Assembly (NCBI GenBank): GCA_046330285.1
Contig: JAXLSX010000011.1
Location: 1 to 64,000, forward strand
Reading direction: 5' to 3'
Source of the DNA: RHKX01 sp046330285
GTDB taxonomy: Bacteria; Actinomycetota; Thermoleophilia; Solirubrobacterales; 70-9
DNA: 64,000 nt
The notes below the pieces were generated by a model, which saw nothing but the letters and a program-made list of their open reading frames with translations, was not told the DNA's origin and made no database searches. Made by a program: the position numbers and the translations under genes. The number at the start of each line of letters is the position of its first letter. Position 1 is the first letter of the stretch. Below are positions 43,363-52,716 of the stretch, piece by piece.

Positions 43363-43414
43363 CGCGGGAGGGTATTCGACGCCGGTCCCCGCCCCGCCGG
43401 GGCGGTCGCCGGGC

Positions 43415-44185
43415 TCAGCCCATCTCGGCGGTGAGCAGCGAGTTCTCGCTCGGGTGGACGCTGCCGCCCTTGGGCTCGCGGGTGACCATCACCCGGGCGG
43501 CCTTCGACAGGCCGTGGGGGATCGCGACATCGCCGACGCCCTCCTCGGAGACCACGAACACCGAAGAGGCGTGGACCGACCCGCCGGCGCTGCCCTTGTC
43601 CTGGATCCACGCCTGGTAGACCTCGCCGTCGTGCGTCGGCGGCAGGTCGGTGACGTGGAGCATCCCGGCGTCGCCCATCACCTCGAGGCGGCCGCTGGCG
43701 GTCGAGGAGGCCTTGTCGGAGTCGGCCGTGTACATGACGCCCGGCGTAGTCGTCCCGCCGTCGTCGTCGCTGCGGATCGCGTAGCCGGTCACGGCCGCGG
43801 CGAGCAGCAGGACCACAGCAAGGCCGGCGAGCACCGGGCGGAGCGAGAGGCCGGAGAGGAACCCGCGACGACCGCCTGCTTCCGCGGGCGGCTGTTCGCG
43901 CCCGTCCTCCGCGGCCGCGACGAGCGCGGCCTCGCGGTCGACGACGTCCATGAGCCGCGCCTTCAGGTCCGGCGACGGCTGCAGCGGGGCGACCGTGGCC
44001 GGAAGCACGTCGACGGCGGGCTGCATCCAGCGCAGGCGCTCGCTGCAGATCTCGCAGCCGGCGAGATGGTCCTCGACGGTCCGGCGCTCGCCGGGCTCGA
44101 GGGCGTCGAGGGCGTAGGCGGCGAGCTCGCCGTCCCAGCGCTCGCGATGCTCCCCGCTGTCGGTGTTCTCGATCCGGTCGCTCAT
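43415..44185 (-). CDS. Anti-sigma factor of the RskA/anti-sigma-K type
   Basis: This 256-residue protein has an N-terminal zinc-containing anti-sigma domain with HLAGCEICSERL. A membrane segment (about residues 118-136) and an extracellular RskA domain (VTDLPPTHDGEVYQAWI to VMVTREPKGGS) follow. It should hold the partner sigma factor at the membrane until a signal triggers proteolysis. The start overlaps the sigma gene stop as ATGA, the usual pairing. A rhomboid protease gene lies next to it; any role of it in RskA cleavage is a guess. Confidence 0.9.
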   Translation of the reverse strand: MSDRIENTDSGEHRERWDGELAAYALDALEPGERRTVEDHLAGCEICSERLRWMQPAVDVLPATVAPLQPSPDLKARLMDVVDREAALVAAAEDGREQPPAEAGGRRGFLSGLSLRPVLAGLAVVLLLAAAVTGYAIRSDDDGGTTTPGVMYTADSDKASSTASGRLEVMGDAGMLHVTDLPPTHDGEVYQAWIQDKGSAGGSVHASSVFVVSEEGVGDVAIPHGLSKAARVMVTREPKGGSVHPSENSLLTAEMG

Positions 44186-44799
44186 GTCGTCTCCAGGATG
44201 CCTTCGGGCGTGATCGACTCGGCGATCTGGATCCGGATCTTCTCGAGGCCCAGCCGCATCCGTCCCTTCACGGTGCCGAGCGGCATGCTCAGCATCTCGG
44301 CGATCTCGGAATGGCTGAAGCCGCCGAAGTAGGCGAGCTCGATCACCTTCGACTGATCCTCGGGGAGGCTGTCGATGGCGCCGCGGAGCTCGCGCGAGGT
44401 CTCGCGGCGCATCGCCTCATCCTCGGTCATCTCCTCGGCCGGGCGCGCCTCGAGCGTCGCGTCGTCGTCCTGGTCGAGCTTCGGCGCGCCGGCGCCGCCA
44501 CGGCGCAGGGCATCGATCGCGCGGTTGCGGACGACGCTCAACACCCAGCTCCGGACGCTCCCGCGAGCGCGGTCGAAGCGCGCGTTGCTGCGCCAGATCG
44601 AGAGGAAGGCCTCCTGCGCGACGTCCTCGGCGGCGTTGCGGTCGCCGACGATCCGGTAGGCGAGCGAGTAGGCCGCGCCTCCGTGGCGGTCGTAGAGCAC
44701 CTCGAAGGCGCGCGCGTCCTTGCGGTCGACGTGAGCCATCAGCTCCTCGTCGGCGAGGCGCTCGAGCCGCGCGGTGTCCTGGTCTGACGATGCCGCCAT
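44182..44799 (-). CDS. ECF sigma factor, SigK-like
   Basis: This 205-residue group 4 sigma factor has region 2 (FEVLYDRHGGAAYSLAYRI, DVAQEAFLSIW) and region 4 (FGGFSHSEIAEMLSMPLGTV). The start is placed at ATG 44799: TATGTT (44812-44807) sits seven bases upstream, the leaderless arrangement; an ATG at 44811 is the alternative. It is cotranscribed with its RskA-type anti-sigma factor. It is divergent from a DUF4383 gene whose -10 box overlaps its own. Confidence 0.9.
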   Translation of the reverse strand: MAASSDQDTARLERLADEELMAHVDRKDARAFEVLYDRHGGAAYSLAYRIVGDRNAAEDVAQEAFLSIWRSNARFDRARGSVRSWVLSVVRNRAIDALRRGGAGAPKLDQDDDATLEARPAEEMTEDEAMRRETSRELRGAIDSLPEDQSKVIELAYFGGFSHSEIAEMLSMPLGTVKGRMRLGLEKIRIQIAESITPEGILETT

Positions 44800-44825
44800 C
44801 GAAATCAACATACGCTGTTGACTCG

Positions 44826-45425
44826 ATGCCGGATCAATCCGATCAGGGACGGGATCAGCGGGCGGACGAGGCGGGGCCGGCGCGGCTGTTCGCGCTCGCC
44901 GCCGGCGGCTTCCTGGCGCTCCTCGGCGTCCTCGGCTTCTTCTTCGACGCCGGCTTCGAGACCGGCAAGCAGCTGTCGGCCGACGACGTCGCTGGAATCA
45001 TCGTCGTCAACGGCTGGCGCAACGTCCTCTACCTCGTCACCGGCCTGCTCGCGCTCGGGTTCGCGGCGCGCCGCCCGCGACCGACGGCGGCCGTCCTCGG
45101 CGGCTTCTACCTGCTGCTCGGCCTCTGGGGCGTCGCCGAGACCGACCACGACATCGGCGACATCCTCGAGATCCTGCCGCTCACCAACGCGGACAACATC
45201 CTCCACGTGGCGATCGGCGCGCTCGGCGTCGTCGCCGCTCTCGCCGACGGTCCGCTGCCGAAGCCGAAGCCCAGGACGAAGGCGAAGCCGAAACCGAAGC
45301 CCGAGCCCGAACGTCGTCCGAAGCGTCCGGCGCCGGGCGAGGACGCGGGTTCGCCTAGAAGTCGATCGAGCGACGAATCTCGCCGACGGCGGCGCGAAGG
45401 CCGTCGCTCTTCCGCCGGCGCCTGA
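44826..45425 (+). CDS. DUF4383-like four-helix membrane protein with basic tail
   Basis: This 199-residue protein has four membrane segments (residues about 21-41, 55-73, 80-96, 112-130) and an HDIGDILEILPLTNADNILHVAIGALG segment of the DUF4383 type. A long Lys/Pro/Arg-rich tail PKPKPRTKAKPKPKPEPER follows. Function unknown. ATG 44826 follows TACGCT (44811-44816) by nine bases: leaderless and overlapping the divergent sigma-factor promoter. The last 71 bases overlap the convergent gene at 45355-45690. Confidence 0.78.
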   Translation: MPDQSDQGRDQRADEAGPARLFALAAGGFLALLGVLGFFFDAGFETGKQLSADDVAGIIVVNGWRNVLYLVTGLLALGFAARRPRPTAAVLGGFYLLLGLWGVAETDHDIGDILEILPLTNADNILHVAIGALGVVAALADGPLPKPKPRTKAKPKPKPEPERRPKRPAPGEDAGSPRSRSSDESRRRRREGRRSSAGA

Positions 45426-45690
45426 CGCTCATCAGCACCAGCGCGGTCCCGGCGACGCCGCCGACGGCGGCGGCCGCGACCGGCCGGACCCAGTTGCGTG
45501 GGTCGCGGAGCGACTGGAGCTCGGTCTCGGAGAGCTCGTCGGCCCACCAGGAGAGCTCGCTGGCCGCGGCCCCGGTCAGCGCCGAAAGGGTGGTCTCGAC
45601 CCTGCCGCCGAGCCGCTCGGGCGGTTCGATCGGGCGCAGGGCCTCCTCGAGCAGCCGCTCGAGGTCCTCGGACTCGAAGCGCTCACTCAT
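45355..45690 (-). CDS. Small single-span membrane protein downstream of an ECF sigma factor
   Basis: This 111-residue protein has an N-terminal half rich in Glu and Leu, ELSWWADELSETELQSL, one membrane segment (about residues 70-88) and a basic C-terminal end RRRRKS. No zinc anti-sigma motif. It overlaps the sigma-factor stop by eight bases, so it may regulate that sigma factor; this is inference from position only. Confidence 0.65.
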   Translation of the reverse strand: MSERFESEDLERLLEEALRPIEPPERLGGRVETTLSALTGAAASELSWWADELSETELQSLRDPRNWVRPVAAAAVGGVAGTALVLMSVRRRRKSDGLRAAVGEIRRSIDF

Positions 45691-46270
45691 CGCTCGCTCC
45701 CGCGATCTGCATCTCCTCCTCGAGCTGCTTGATCGCCCGATGGATCAGGACCTTGGTGGCGCCGTCGCTGCGTCCGAGCGCCCGTGCGATCTCGCGGTTC
45801 GACATCCCGAGCGAGAAGCGCATGATCAGCGCCTCGCGACGGTCGTCGGAGAGCCGGTCGAGGCCCGACATGACCTCGCGCATCCGCTCCCGGCCCTCCA
45901 CCACCCGCTCGGTGTCGTGCGGATGCTCGACCGGCTCGACGTTGTCCAGCGCAGCGGTCGGCCGGCGCGAGCGGTCGCGGTGATAGTTGGCGGCGAGGTT
46001 GTGGGCGATCCGGATCAGCCAGGGCCGCAGCGGCCGGCCGTCCGACTCGCGGCGGGCGCGTTCGAAGTGGCGATAGGCCTGAAGGAAGGTCTGCTCGGTC
46101 AGGTCCTCGGCGTCGTGGTGATTGCCGATCCGGTAGTAGCAATAGGAATAGACGTCGCGCAGATGCTCGCGATACAGATCCTCGAAGGCGCTGTCGAGCT
46201 CGCGCTTGCCGGCCGGTGAGCCGTTGCCCGCAGCCGCGGCGGCGGGATCGATGCTGGAGGCGTCCGTCAC
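45683..46270 (-). CDS. ECF-family RNA polymerase sigma factor
   Basis: This 195-residue sigma factor has region 2 (FEDLYREHLRDVYSYCYYRI, DAEDLTEQTFLQAYRHF) and region 4 (RFSLGMSNREIARALGRSDGATK). Its GTG start follows TAGGCT (46282-46277) by six bases. The gene downstream encodes a small membrane protein rather than a typical anti-sigma factor. It shares little with the SigK-like sigma factor just downstream beyond the fold. Confidence 0.9.
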   Translation of the reverse strand: MTDASSIDPAAAAAGNGSPAGKRELDSAFEDLYREHLRDVYSYCYYRIGNHHDAEDLTEQTFLQAYRHFERARRESDGRPLRPWLIRIAHNLAANYHRDRSRRPTAALDNVEPVEHPHDTERVVEGRERMREVMSGLDRLSDDRREALIMRFSLGMSNREIARALGRSDGATKVLIHRAIKQLEEEMQIAGASDE

Positions 46271-46300
46271 CGGGCAAGCCTAGTGCGGCGGCGTTGCGGC

Positions 46301-48058
46301 TCACGCTGCGGTCCTCGCGCGCTCGGCCCGGCGCAGGCCCTCGACCCACTCGATCGCGGTCAGCTCGCCGTCGATCAGCGCCGCCAGGCCGCTGAGGCCG
46401 CCGGCGTCGACTCCGGCGCCCTCGACGGCGGCCGCGATCAGCGGCACCGAGTCGAGGCCCTCGGAGGCCTGGCCGAGCCGGTCCGGGATCTGCGCGGCCG
46501 GGACGCCGCTGCCGAGCAGCTCGCCGGCGCGGCGGTTGCGGCTGCCCGGGGCCAGAATCGTCGCGGTCAGATCGCCGACGCCGGCCAGGCCGGCGAACGT
46601 CTCGAGCTCGGCGCCGCGCATGATCGCGTAGGCCGTGCACTCGCGCCAGATCTCGGCGGCCGCTATCCCGGCGGCGTTGAGGCCGTGGGGAGCGGCCGCG
46701 GCGGCGGCCAGCGATGCGGCGTTCTTGGCGGCGCCGGCCATCTCGACGCCGACGACGTCGGCGGTCCGCTCGCAGATCAGCCCGGCACGGTCGAAGACGT
46801 CGCCGAGTTGGGCGCGCAGATCCTCGTCGCGGCTGGCGAGCGCGAGCGCCGCCGTTCCCGACGCGGCCTCCTTCGCGTGGGCGGGCCCGCCGAGGGCGGC
46901 GACCGCGCGCGAGCGGATCCGCTCGTCGACGTACTCGTTCGGGAGCGTTCCGAGCGGCGGCACGAGGCCCTTGCTGAGCAGCAGCACCGCGGTTCGCGAT
47001 CCGATCCGGTCCGAGAGCGAGCCGACGGCGGCGGGCAGCGAAGCGGACGGCACCGCCAGGCAGACGAGATCGAGGCCCGCGACCTCGATGTCGGCCGCGC
47101 GCTTGACGGTGATCGACTCGGCGAGCGTGATGCCGGGCAGGTACGGGTTCTCGCGGTCGGCGGCGACTCGTTCGGCCTGTTCGGCCGTGCGGCAGCCGAG
47201 CTGGACCTCGACCCCGCCGCGGGCGAGCAGGACCGCGACCGCGGTGCCCCAGCTGCCGGCGCCGATCACCGCGGCCTTGCGCATCGGCGGCAGGCCGCCG
47301 AGCCATTCCCACTGGAGCTCGATGTTCGGCCAGATCCGCGTCGTCACGGTGGCCGCCAGCGAAGGTGACGGGTTGTCGGTCCGCGGGAAGGTCAGGGGCT
47401 TACCGGCGCGGAGGCGGACCTTGCGCGGGCGGATCTTCCAGCCGTCGCGGACGTGTTCGGAGCCGTGGACGGCGACCGGCAGGACGGCGGCGCCGGTCTC
47501 GAGAGCGAGCCGGCCGACCCCGCGGTGCGGGACCGCCAGCGAGCCGCGGCGGATCCGGGTCCCCTCGGGAAAGATGCAGAGCGCGCCGCCGCGCTCCAGG
47601 ATCCGGCGCGAGGTCTCGAGCGTCTCCGAATCGGCCTCGCCGCGGCGGACGGGGTAGGCGCCGAGCCGGCTCAGGATCCATCCCTGCCACGCGGGCTCGA
47701 AGAGCTCGACCTTCGCGACGTAGTGCATGGGCCGCTTCCAGGGCAGCATCGTGCCGAGGACGAAGGGGTCGAGGAAGCTGCGGTGGTTGGAGGCGACGAT
47801 CAGTCCGCCCTCGACCCGGGCGTGCTCGCGACCGAGCCGCTCGAGCCGGAACCAGATCAGGAACGCAGGGACGAGGATCGCCCGCGCGATCAGGTACAGC
47901 GGCCAGTTCACGCCCTTGGTCCGGGTGTACTCGTGGTAGGCGCTGATCCGGTCGGCACCGATCCGGTCGGAGGCTCCGGTCTTCGGCGCCTTCCGCGGCT
48001 TCTCGCTGACCCCCTCGCCGCCGGCAGGGCCGGTCCCGCTGTCTCCCTTGTCGGCCAC
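46301..48058 (-). CDS. plsC-gpsA: Fused acylglycerol-phosphate acyltransferase / glycerol-3-phosphate dehydrogenase
   Basis: One frame of about 585 residues. Residues 51-250 are a PlsC acyltransferase with NHRSFLDPF (HX4D) and FPEGTR. Residues 259-585 are a complete GpsA: MRKAAVIGAGSWGTAVAVLL, AGAAKN with the catalytic Lys, and GVGDLTATILAPGSRNRRAG. The pair would make glycerol-3-phosphate from DHAP and acylate lysophosphatidate. No stop or ribosome-binding site separates the halves. The start is uncertain: GTG 48058 is chosen; an ATG at 48130 would run into the tRNA promoter, and a GTG 48 bases later is possible. Confidence 0.9.
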   Translation of the reverse strand: MADKGDSGTGPAGGEGVSEKPRKAPKTGASDRIGADRISAYHEYTRTKGVNWPLYLIARAILVPAFLIWFRLERLGREHARVEGGLIVASNHRSFLDPFVLGTMLPWKRPMHYVAKVELFEPAWQGWILSRLGAYPVRRGEADSETLETSRRILERGGALCIFPEGTRIRRGSLAVPHRGVGRLALETGAAVLPVAVHGSEHVRDGWKIRPRKVRLRAGKPLTFPRTDNPSPSLAATVTTRIWPNIELQWEWLGGLPPMRKAAVIGAGSWGTAVAVLLARGGVEVQLGCRTAEQAERVAADRENPYLPGITLAESITVKRAADIEVAGLDLVCLAVPSASLPAAVGSLSDRIGSRTAVLLLSKGLVPPLGTLPNEYVDERIRSRAVAALGGPAHAKEAASGTAALALASRDEDLRAQLGDVFDRAGLICERTADVVGVEMAGAAKNAASLAAAAAAPHGLNAAGIAAAEIWRECTAYAIMRGAELETFAGLAGVGDLTATILAPGSRNRRAGELLGSGVPAAQIPDRLGQASEGLDSVPLIAAAVEGAGVDAGGLSGLAALIDGELTAIEWVEGLRRAERARTAA

Positions 48059-48117
48059 CGCGAAGCGGTACACGTGGCGCCGTCTGCAGTTACAGCGGTA
48101 AGCGCCCTCTTCGCGCC

Positions 48118-48123
48118 TATGCT
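48118..48123 (+). promoter_or_regulatory. Predicted -10 box of tRNA-Thr
   Basis: TATGCT lies nine bases before the first tRNA base, a spacing that would start transcription almost at the mature 5' end. Confidence 0.5.
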
Positions 48124-48132
48124 GACCCATCC

Positions 48133-48205
48133 GCCGGAGTAGCTCAGCTGGCAGAGCACGCGTCTTGTAAACGCGAGGTCACGGGTTCGATCCCCGTCTC
48201 CGGCT
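48133..48205 (+). tRNA. tRNA-Thr (anticodon TGT)
   Basis: Acceptor arms GCCGGAG (48133-48139) and CTCCGGC (48198-48204) pair fully. The anticodon stem CGCGT/ACGCG encloses the loop CTTGTAA with TGT at 48166-48168. The T-arm GGGTTCGATCCCC is standard. The anticodon reads ACA (and other Thr ACN with modification). CCA is not encoded. Confidence 0.97.
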
Positions 48206-48230
48206 CTCGTAAACGGCCCCGAGAAACGCC

Positions 48231-48254
48231 GAAGGCCGGGCGAACCCGGCCTTC
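48231..48254. terminator. Terminator hairpin between tRNA-Thr and sigH
   Basis: A perfect 10-bp stem GAAGGCCGGG/CCCGGCCTTC with a CGAA tetraloop lies between the convergent tRNA (+) and sigH (-) transcripts. It can serve both directions. The minus-strand exit has a short T-rich stretch; the plus-strand exit has none. Confidence 0.7.
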
Positions 48255-48293
48255 AGGCGCGTTGGCGAACTTTCGGAGGAGGAGCGCCGACGT

Positions 48294-48980
48294 CTAGTGG
48301 AGTACCTCGCGCGAAGCGAGATGGGCGGAAACCTTGCGCTTGACCCGCTGCAGGGCGTTGTCGACGGTCTTCGTGTCGCAGGCGAGGCGCTCGGCGATCT
48401 CCTCGTAGGAGCGGCCGTCGAGGTAACACGTCAGCACCTCGCTCTCGAGCTCCGAGAGGACCGAGGTCAGGCACTCGACCAGGCTGCCCAGCTCCTCGGT
48501 CGAGATCACCTTGCTCGCCGGGTCCTCGACCCGTGAGCCCGGGAGGATCTCCTCGAGGGTGGATTCGCCATCGCCGGCCGCGGTCGGCGAGGTCGCGAAG
48601 CTGATCGACTGGTTCAGCGGCGCGTGCTTGTTGCGGCTGGCGGTCTTCACCGCCGTGATCATCTGCCGGGTGATGCAGAGCTCCGCGAAGTTGCGGAAGC
48701 TCGACTCACGGTCGGTGCGGAAGTCGCGGATGGCCTTGTAGAGGCCGACGAGTCCCTCCTGGATGAGATCGTCGGACTCCCCGCCGAGCAGGAAGTACGA
48801 GGACGCCTTGAGGCGGACGAAGCCCCGGTAGCGCCGGACGATCCGGTCGTAGGCGACGCTGTCGCCGCGCTTCGCCTGCGCGACCAGATAGGCGTCGTTG
48901 AGCTCTCCGCCGGCTTCGCCGCTGCGCGTCTGCTTCGACGCCGCGCCGATCCGCGGGAACTCCTGGGTCATTGCTGCCAC
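48294..48980 (-). CDS. sigH: SigH-like RNA polymerase sigma factor
   Basis: This 228-residue sigma factor closely follows the SigH/Spo0H type known from Bacilli: RGFVRLKASSYFLLGGESDD then LIQEGLVGLYKAIRDFR in region 2, and DGRSYEEIAERLACDTKTVDNALQR in region 4. Its role in an organism of this type is unknown; it need not mean sporulation. The GTG start at 48980 has GGAGGAG a few bases before it and an alternative ATG nine bases in. It has a full promoter of its own. Confidence 0.88.
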   Translation of the reverse strand: MAAMTQEFPRIGAASKQTRSGEAGGELNDAYLVAQAKRGDSVAYDRIVRRYRGFVRLKASSYFLLGGESDDLIQEGLVGLYKAIRDFRTDRESSFRNFAELCITRQMITAVKTASRNKHAPLNQSISFATSPTAAGDGESTLEEILPGSRVEDPASKVISTEELGSLVECLTSVLSELESEVLTCYLDGRSYEEIAERLACDTKTVDNALQRVKRKVSAHLASREVLH

Positions 48981-49097
48981 GTGCTCTCCTCCAATGGGGG
49001 GCCGTGGCGCCTTACCTCCCCAGGCGCCTCAATCTCCGAAATCACAAGCCGGGCCTTCGAACCGTGAACCTTTAGTTCAGCCTTACTTGATGTCGGC

Positions 49098-49125
49098 ACT
49101 CTATCCGCCGGCGGAGTTCTGTCAA
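49098..49125 (-). promoter_or_regulatory. Consensus promoter of sigH
   Basis: On the minus strand a perfect TTGACA -35 (49125-49120), 16-base spacer and TAGAGT -10 (49103-49098) precede sigH, leaving a leader of about 110 bases. This is the best housekeeping-type promoter in the window. Confidence 0.75.
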
Positions 49126-49141
49126 CCCGGATGTCCGGATT

Positions 49142-49161
49142 CCTGCAACTTTCCTTGCAGG
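49142..49161 (-). terminator. Hairpin after rlmB
   Basis: CCTGCAA (49142-49148) pairs with TTGCAGG (49155-49161) around a six-base loop, 54 bases after the rlmB stop on its transcript. No T-run follows, so terminator function is only likely. Confidence 0.45.
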
Positions 49162-49214
49162 CGGCATGATCCGTCCGCCCCCGCCGCTAGGGATCAGGGG
49201 CGCGTGCCGGGCCC

Positions 49215-49880
49215 TCAATCGGCTTGGGAATGCGCTTCCGCGACCGCGAAGAGCAGCACAGCGGCGGCCGCCGAGACGTTCAGCGAGCCGACCGCCCCGA
49301 CCGCGGGGATCCGGACCAGTTCGTCGCAGGCACCCGCCACCCGGGGTCGAAGGCCGTCGCCCTCGCTGCCGAGGACGATCACAACCCTCCCCTCGAAGTC
49401 GAGGGTTCTGAAGCTCGTCGCGGCCGCCCCGTCGGCCCCGTAGACCCAGGCTCCGGTCCCTTTCGCGGTCGCGATCCAGTCGGTCAGGTTCCGCACCCGC
49501 GCGATCGGCAGGTGCTCGACGGCTCCCGCCGATGCCTTGCACGCCGCCGCCGTGACGGCGGCCGCACGGCGCTCGCAGATGACGGCGCCGGCCGCCCCGG
49601 CCGCCTCGGCGGTCCGGCAGATGGCTCCGAGGTTGCGCGGGTCCTGGACCTGGTCGAGCGCGACCACGAACGAGCCCTCCTCGGCCAGGAGTGCGTTCGG
49701 GTCGGCGTACGGGTAGGGATCGACCTCGGCGACGATGCCCTGGTGGTCCGGCGAGCCCGCGAGCCGCGTCAGCTCGTCGGGGCCGGTGTCGTCGCTCGTC
49801 CACACCCGGTGGACCCGGCGGCGGCCCCGCTGCGCCTCGCGAACCGGGTTGCGGCCGTAGATCCGCTCGCGCTCGGCCAC
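49215..49880 (-). CDS. rlmB: 23S rRNA (guanosine-2'-O-)-methyltransferase RlmB (SpoU/TrmH family)
   Basis: This 221-residue SPOUT methyltransferase starts IYGRNPVREA, then VVALDQVQDPRNLGAICRTA, IVLGSEGDGLRP and SLNVSAAAAVLLF, the three knot motifs. It methylates 23S rRNA ribose, or a tRNA in related members. It starts GTG two bases after the cysS stop, the common cysS-rlmB pairing. Confidence 0.92.
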   Translation of the reverse strand: MAERERIYGRNPVREAQRGRRRVHRVWTSDDTGPDELTRLAGSPDHQGIVAEVDPYPYADPNALLAEEGSFVVALDQVQDPRNLGAICRTAEAAGAAGAVICERRAAAVTAAACKASAGAVEHLPIARVRNLTDWIATAKGTGAWVYGADGAAATSFRTLDFEGRVVIVLGSEGDGLRPRVAGACDELVRIPAVGAVGSLNVSAAAAVLLFAVAEAHSQAD

Positions 49881-49882
49881 GC

Positions 49883-51265
<1,383 letters not shown>

Positions 51266-51300
51266 CGGTGAGCGATGCTATCCCGGCGACGCCGGGACGG

Positions 51301-52137
51301 TCAGGAGTAGCCCGGGGGCGGAACCGACTTCGAGTCCGGATCGGCCGCGGCGGCCGGTGCGGGAGTCGCCGGGACGCCGATCAGAGCCTGGCCGGTGAGA
51401 TGCCCTGCCTCCCAGAGCCTGCGGCGCTCCGCCTGCCGCTGACTCGCCTTCCAGACGATCATCGCTGCGAGGGCGGCCGAGGCCACGATCAGCACGTCGG
51501 CGAAGAGATAGACCTGAGCCTGCGACTCCAGGGCCTTGACGTTGTCGAGCTCGAATCCAGCCCCGATCCGCGCGGCGAAGCCGGAGATCAGGAATCCCGC
51601 CCACCAGAACGTCAGCATCGGCGTCAGCGGTCGCTTCGCGAAATCGGGGCACTCGGCGGGCATCTCCGGATCGCTGCCGCGCCAGATGTCGTTCATCACC
51701 TGCTTCGGCCGGACCAGGTTGACGAACGGGATGAACCAGTAGCCGATGGCCCAGCTCGTCCCGTAGCGCGGCGGCCGGGCGCCGAGAGCGATCCCGTTGC
51801 GGTAGGCGCGGTGGTACCAGAGCAGGAACCCGATTGCCGCGAGCACGTAGGAGACCAGCTGGATGATCCCGGCGACCCGGAGCTGGTCGTCGATGTCGCG
51901 AAGGCGCTCCAGGGTGACCTGCTCGCCGGCGAGGATGTCGCGGGCGACGCCGAGCTGTGCCATGTCCGCGACCACTGCGACGATCGCCGCGAGGGCGACG
52001 ACCCCGAGCATCGACATCGCGATCGCCGCCCGTTGCCCGAGGTCTTCGGGCGCGGCATCGCCGACGCTCACCTCCCCGCTGATTCCCGCTGTTCCCCCCA
52101 ACTCGCGAGCGAGGTTAGCGAAGGGGACGGCGGTCAA
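51301..52137 (-). CDS. DUF4328-like multi-span membrane protein
   Basis: This 278-residue protein has about six membrane segments and the DUF4328-type core FLLWYHRAYRNGIALGARPPRY then GTSWAIGYWFIPFVNLVRPKQVMNDIW, ending in a Pro-rich tail. Function unknown. The TTG start 52137 overlaps the signal-peptidase stop (TTGA); a GTG in SGEVSVGD is an alternative. Confidence 0.75.
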   Translation of the reverse strand: MTAVPFANLARELGGTAGISGEVSVGDAAPEDLGQRAAIAMSMLGVVALAAIVAVVADMAQLGVARDILAGEQVTLERLRDIDDQLRVAGIIQLVSYVLAAIGFLLWYHRAYRNGIALGARPPRYGTSWAIGYWFIPFVNLVRPKQVMNDIWRGSDPEMPAECPDFAKRPLTPMLTFWWAGFLISGFAARIGAGFELDNVKALESQAQVYLFADVLIVASAALAAMIVWKASQRQAERRRLWEAGHLTGQALIGVPATPAPAAAADPDSKSVPPPGYS

Positions 52138-52667
52138 CCACCGAGCAGGACCCGGCCCTCGACGGCCTCGATCGGCACCGACCCCCAGGTGCGACTGTCA
52201 TTTGAGACGGGCCTGTTGTCGCCCGCAACGAAGACGTGCCCCGGCGGCACCGTGATCGCGACCGGCAATCCACAACCGCCGGCACATCGGATGATGAAGG
52301 GCTCCTCCGCCTTGACCCCGTTGCGGATCGTCCCGCCGTCGTCGGCGAACGCGACCCGGTCGCCGGGTCCGGCGACGATCCGCTTGATCAGGTGCAGCGG
52401 CGCGTAACCGGGGGGCGCGACCGGGCACGGCGAGCCGCTCGGGTGCGAGCGCTCACATGCCTGGGCCCAGGCGCTGCCAGGGCCGGAAACGGCGACGACG
52501 TCACCGATCTCCGGGTCGGCCGACGCGTACGCGTCGAAGTCGATGTCGACGTCGTCGCTGGCGGCCAGGGTCGGCATCATCGACGCGCCCCTGGTCGGGA
52601 TCTCGTCGCCGCCGGTGATCGCCACGATCGCGGCGATCGCGCCGCCGACGAGCAGGACGGCGACCAC
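52134..52667 (-). CDS. lepB: Type I signal peptidase
   Basis: This 177-residue single-span protease removes signal peptides. The catalytic Ser29 is in GASMMPTL, the general base Lys95 in LHLIKRIVAGPGDRV, and VFVAGDNRPVSNDSR with TWGSVP follow. The middle has an insert with four Cys (CERSHPSGSPCP and CAGGCG). GTG 52667 leaves only a short tail before the membrane helix; no other canonical start exists upstream in the frame. Confidence 0.9.
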   Translation of the reverse strand: MVAVLLVGGAIAAIVAITGGDEIPTRGASMMPTLAASDDVDIDFDAYASADPEIGDVVAVSGPGSAWAQACERSHPSGSPCPVAPPGYAPLHLIKRIVAGPGDRVAFADDGGTIRNGVKAEEPFIIRCAGGCGLPVAITVPPGHVFVAGDNRPVSNDSRTWGSVPIEAVEGRVLLGG

Positions 52668-52716
52668 GGCCAGGACGACGAGCCCCCGATCGGTGCCCCT
52701 CCGCCCCGCCCCCGGC

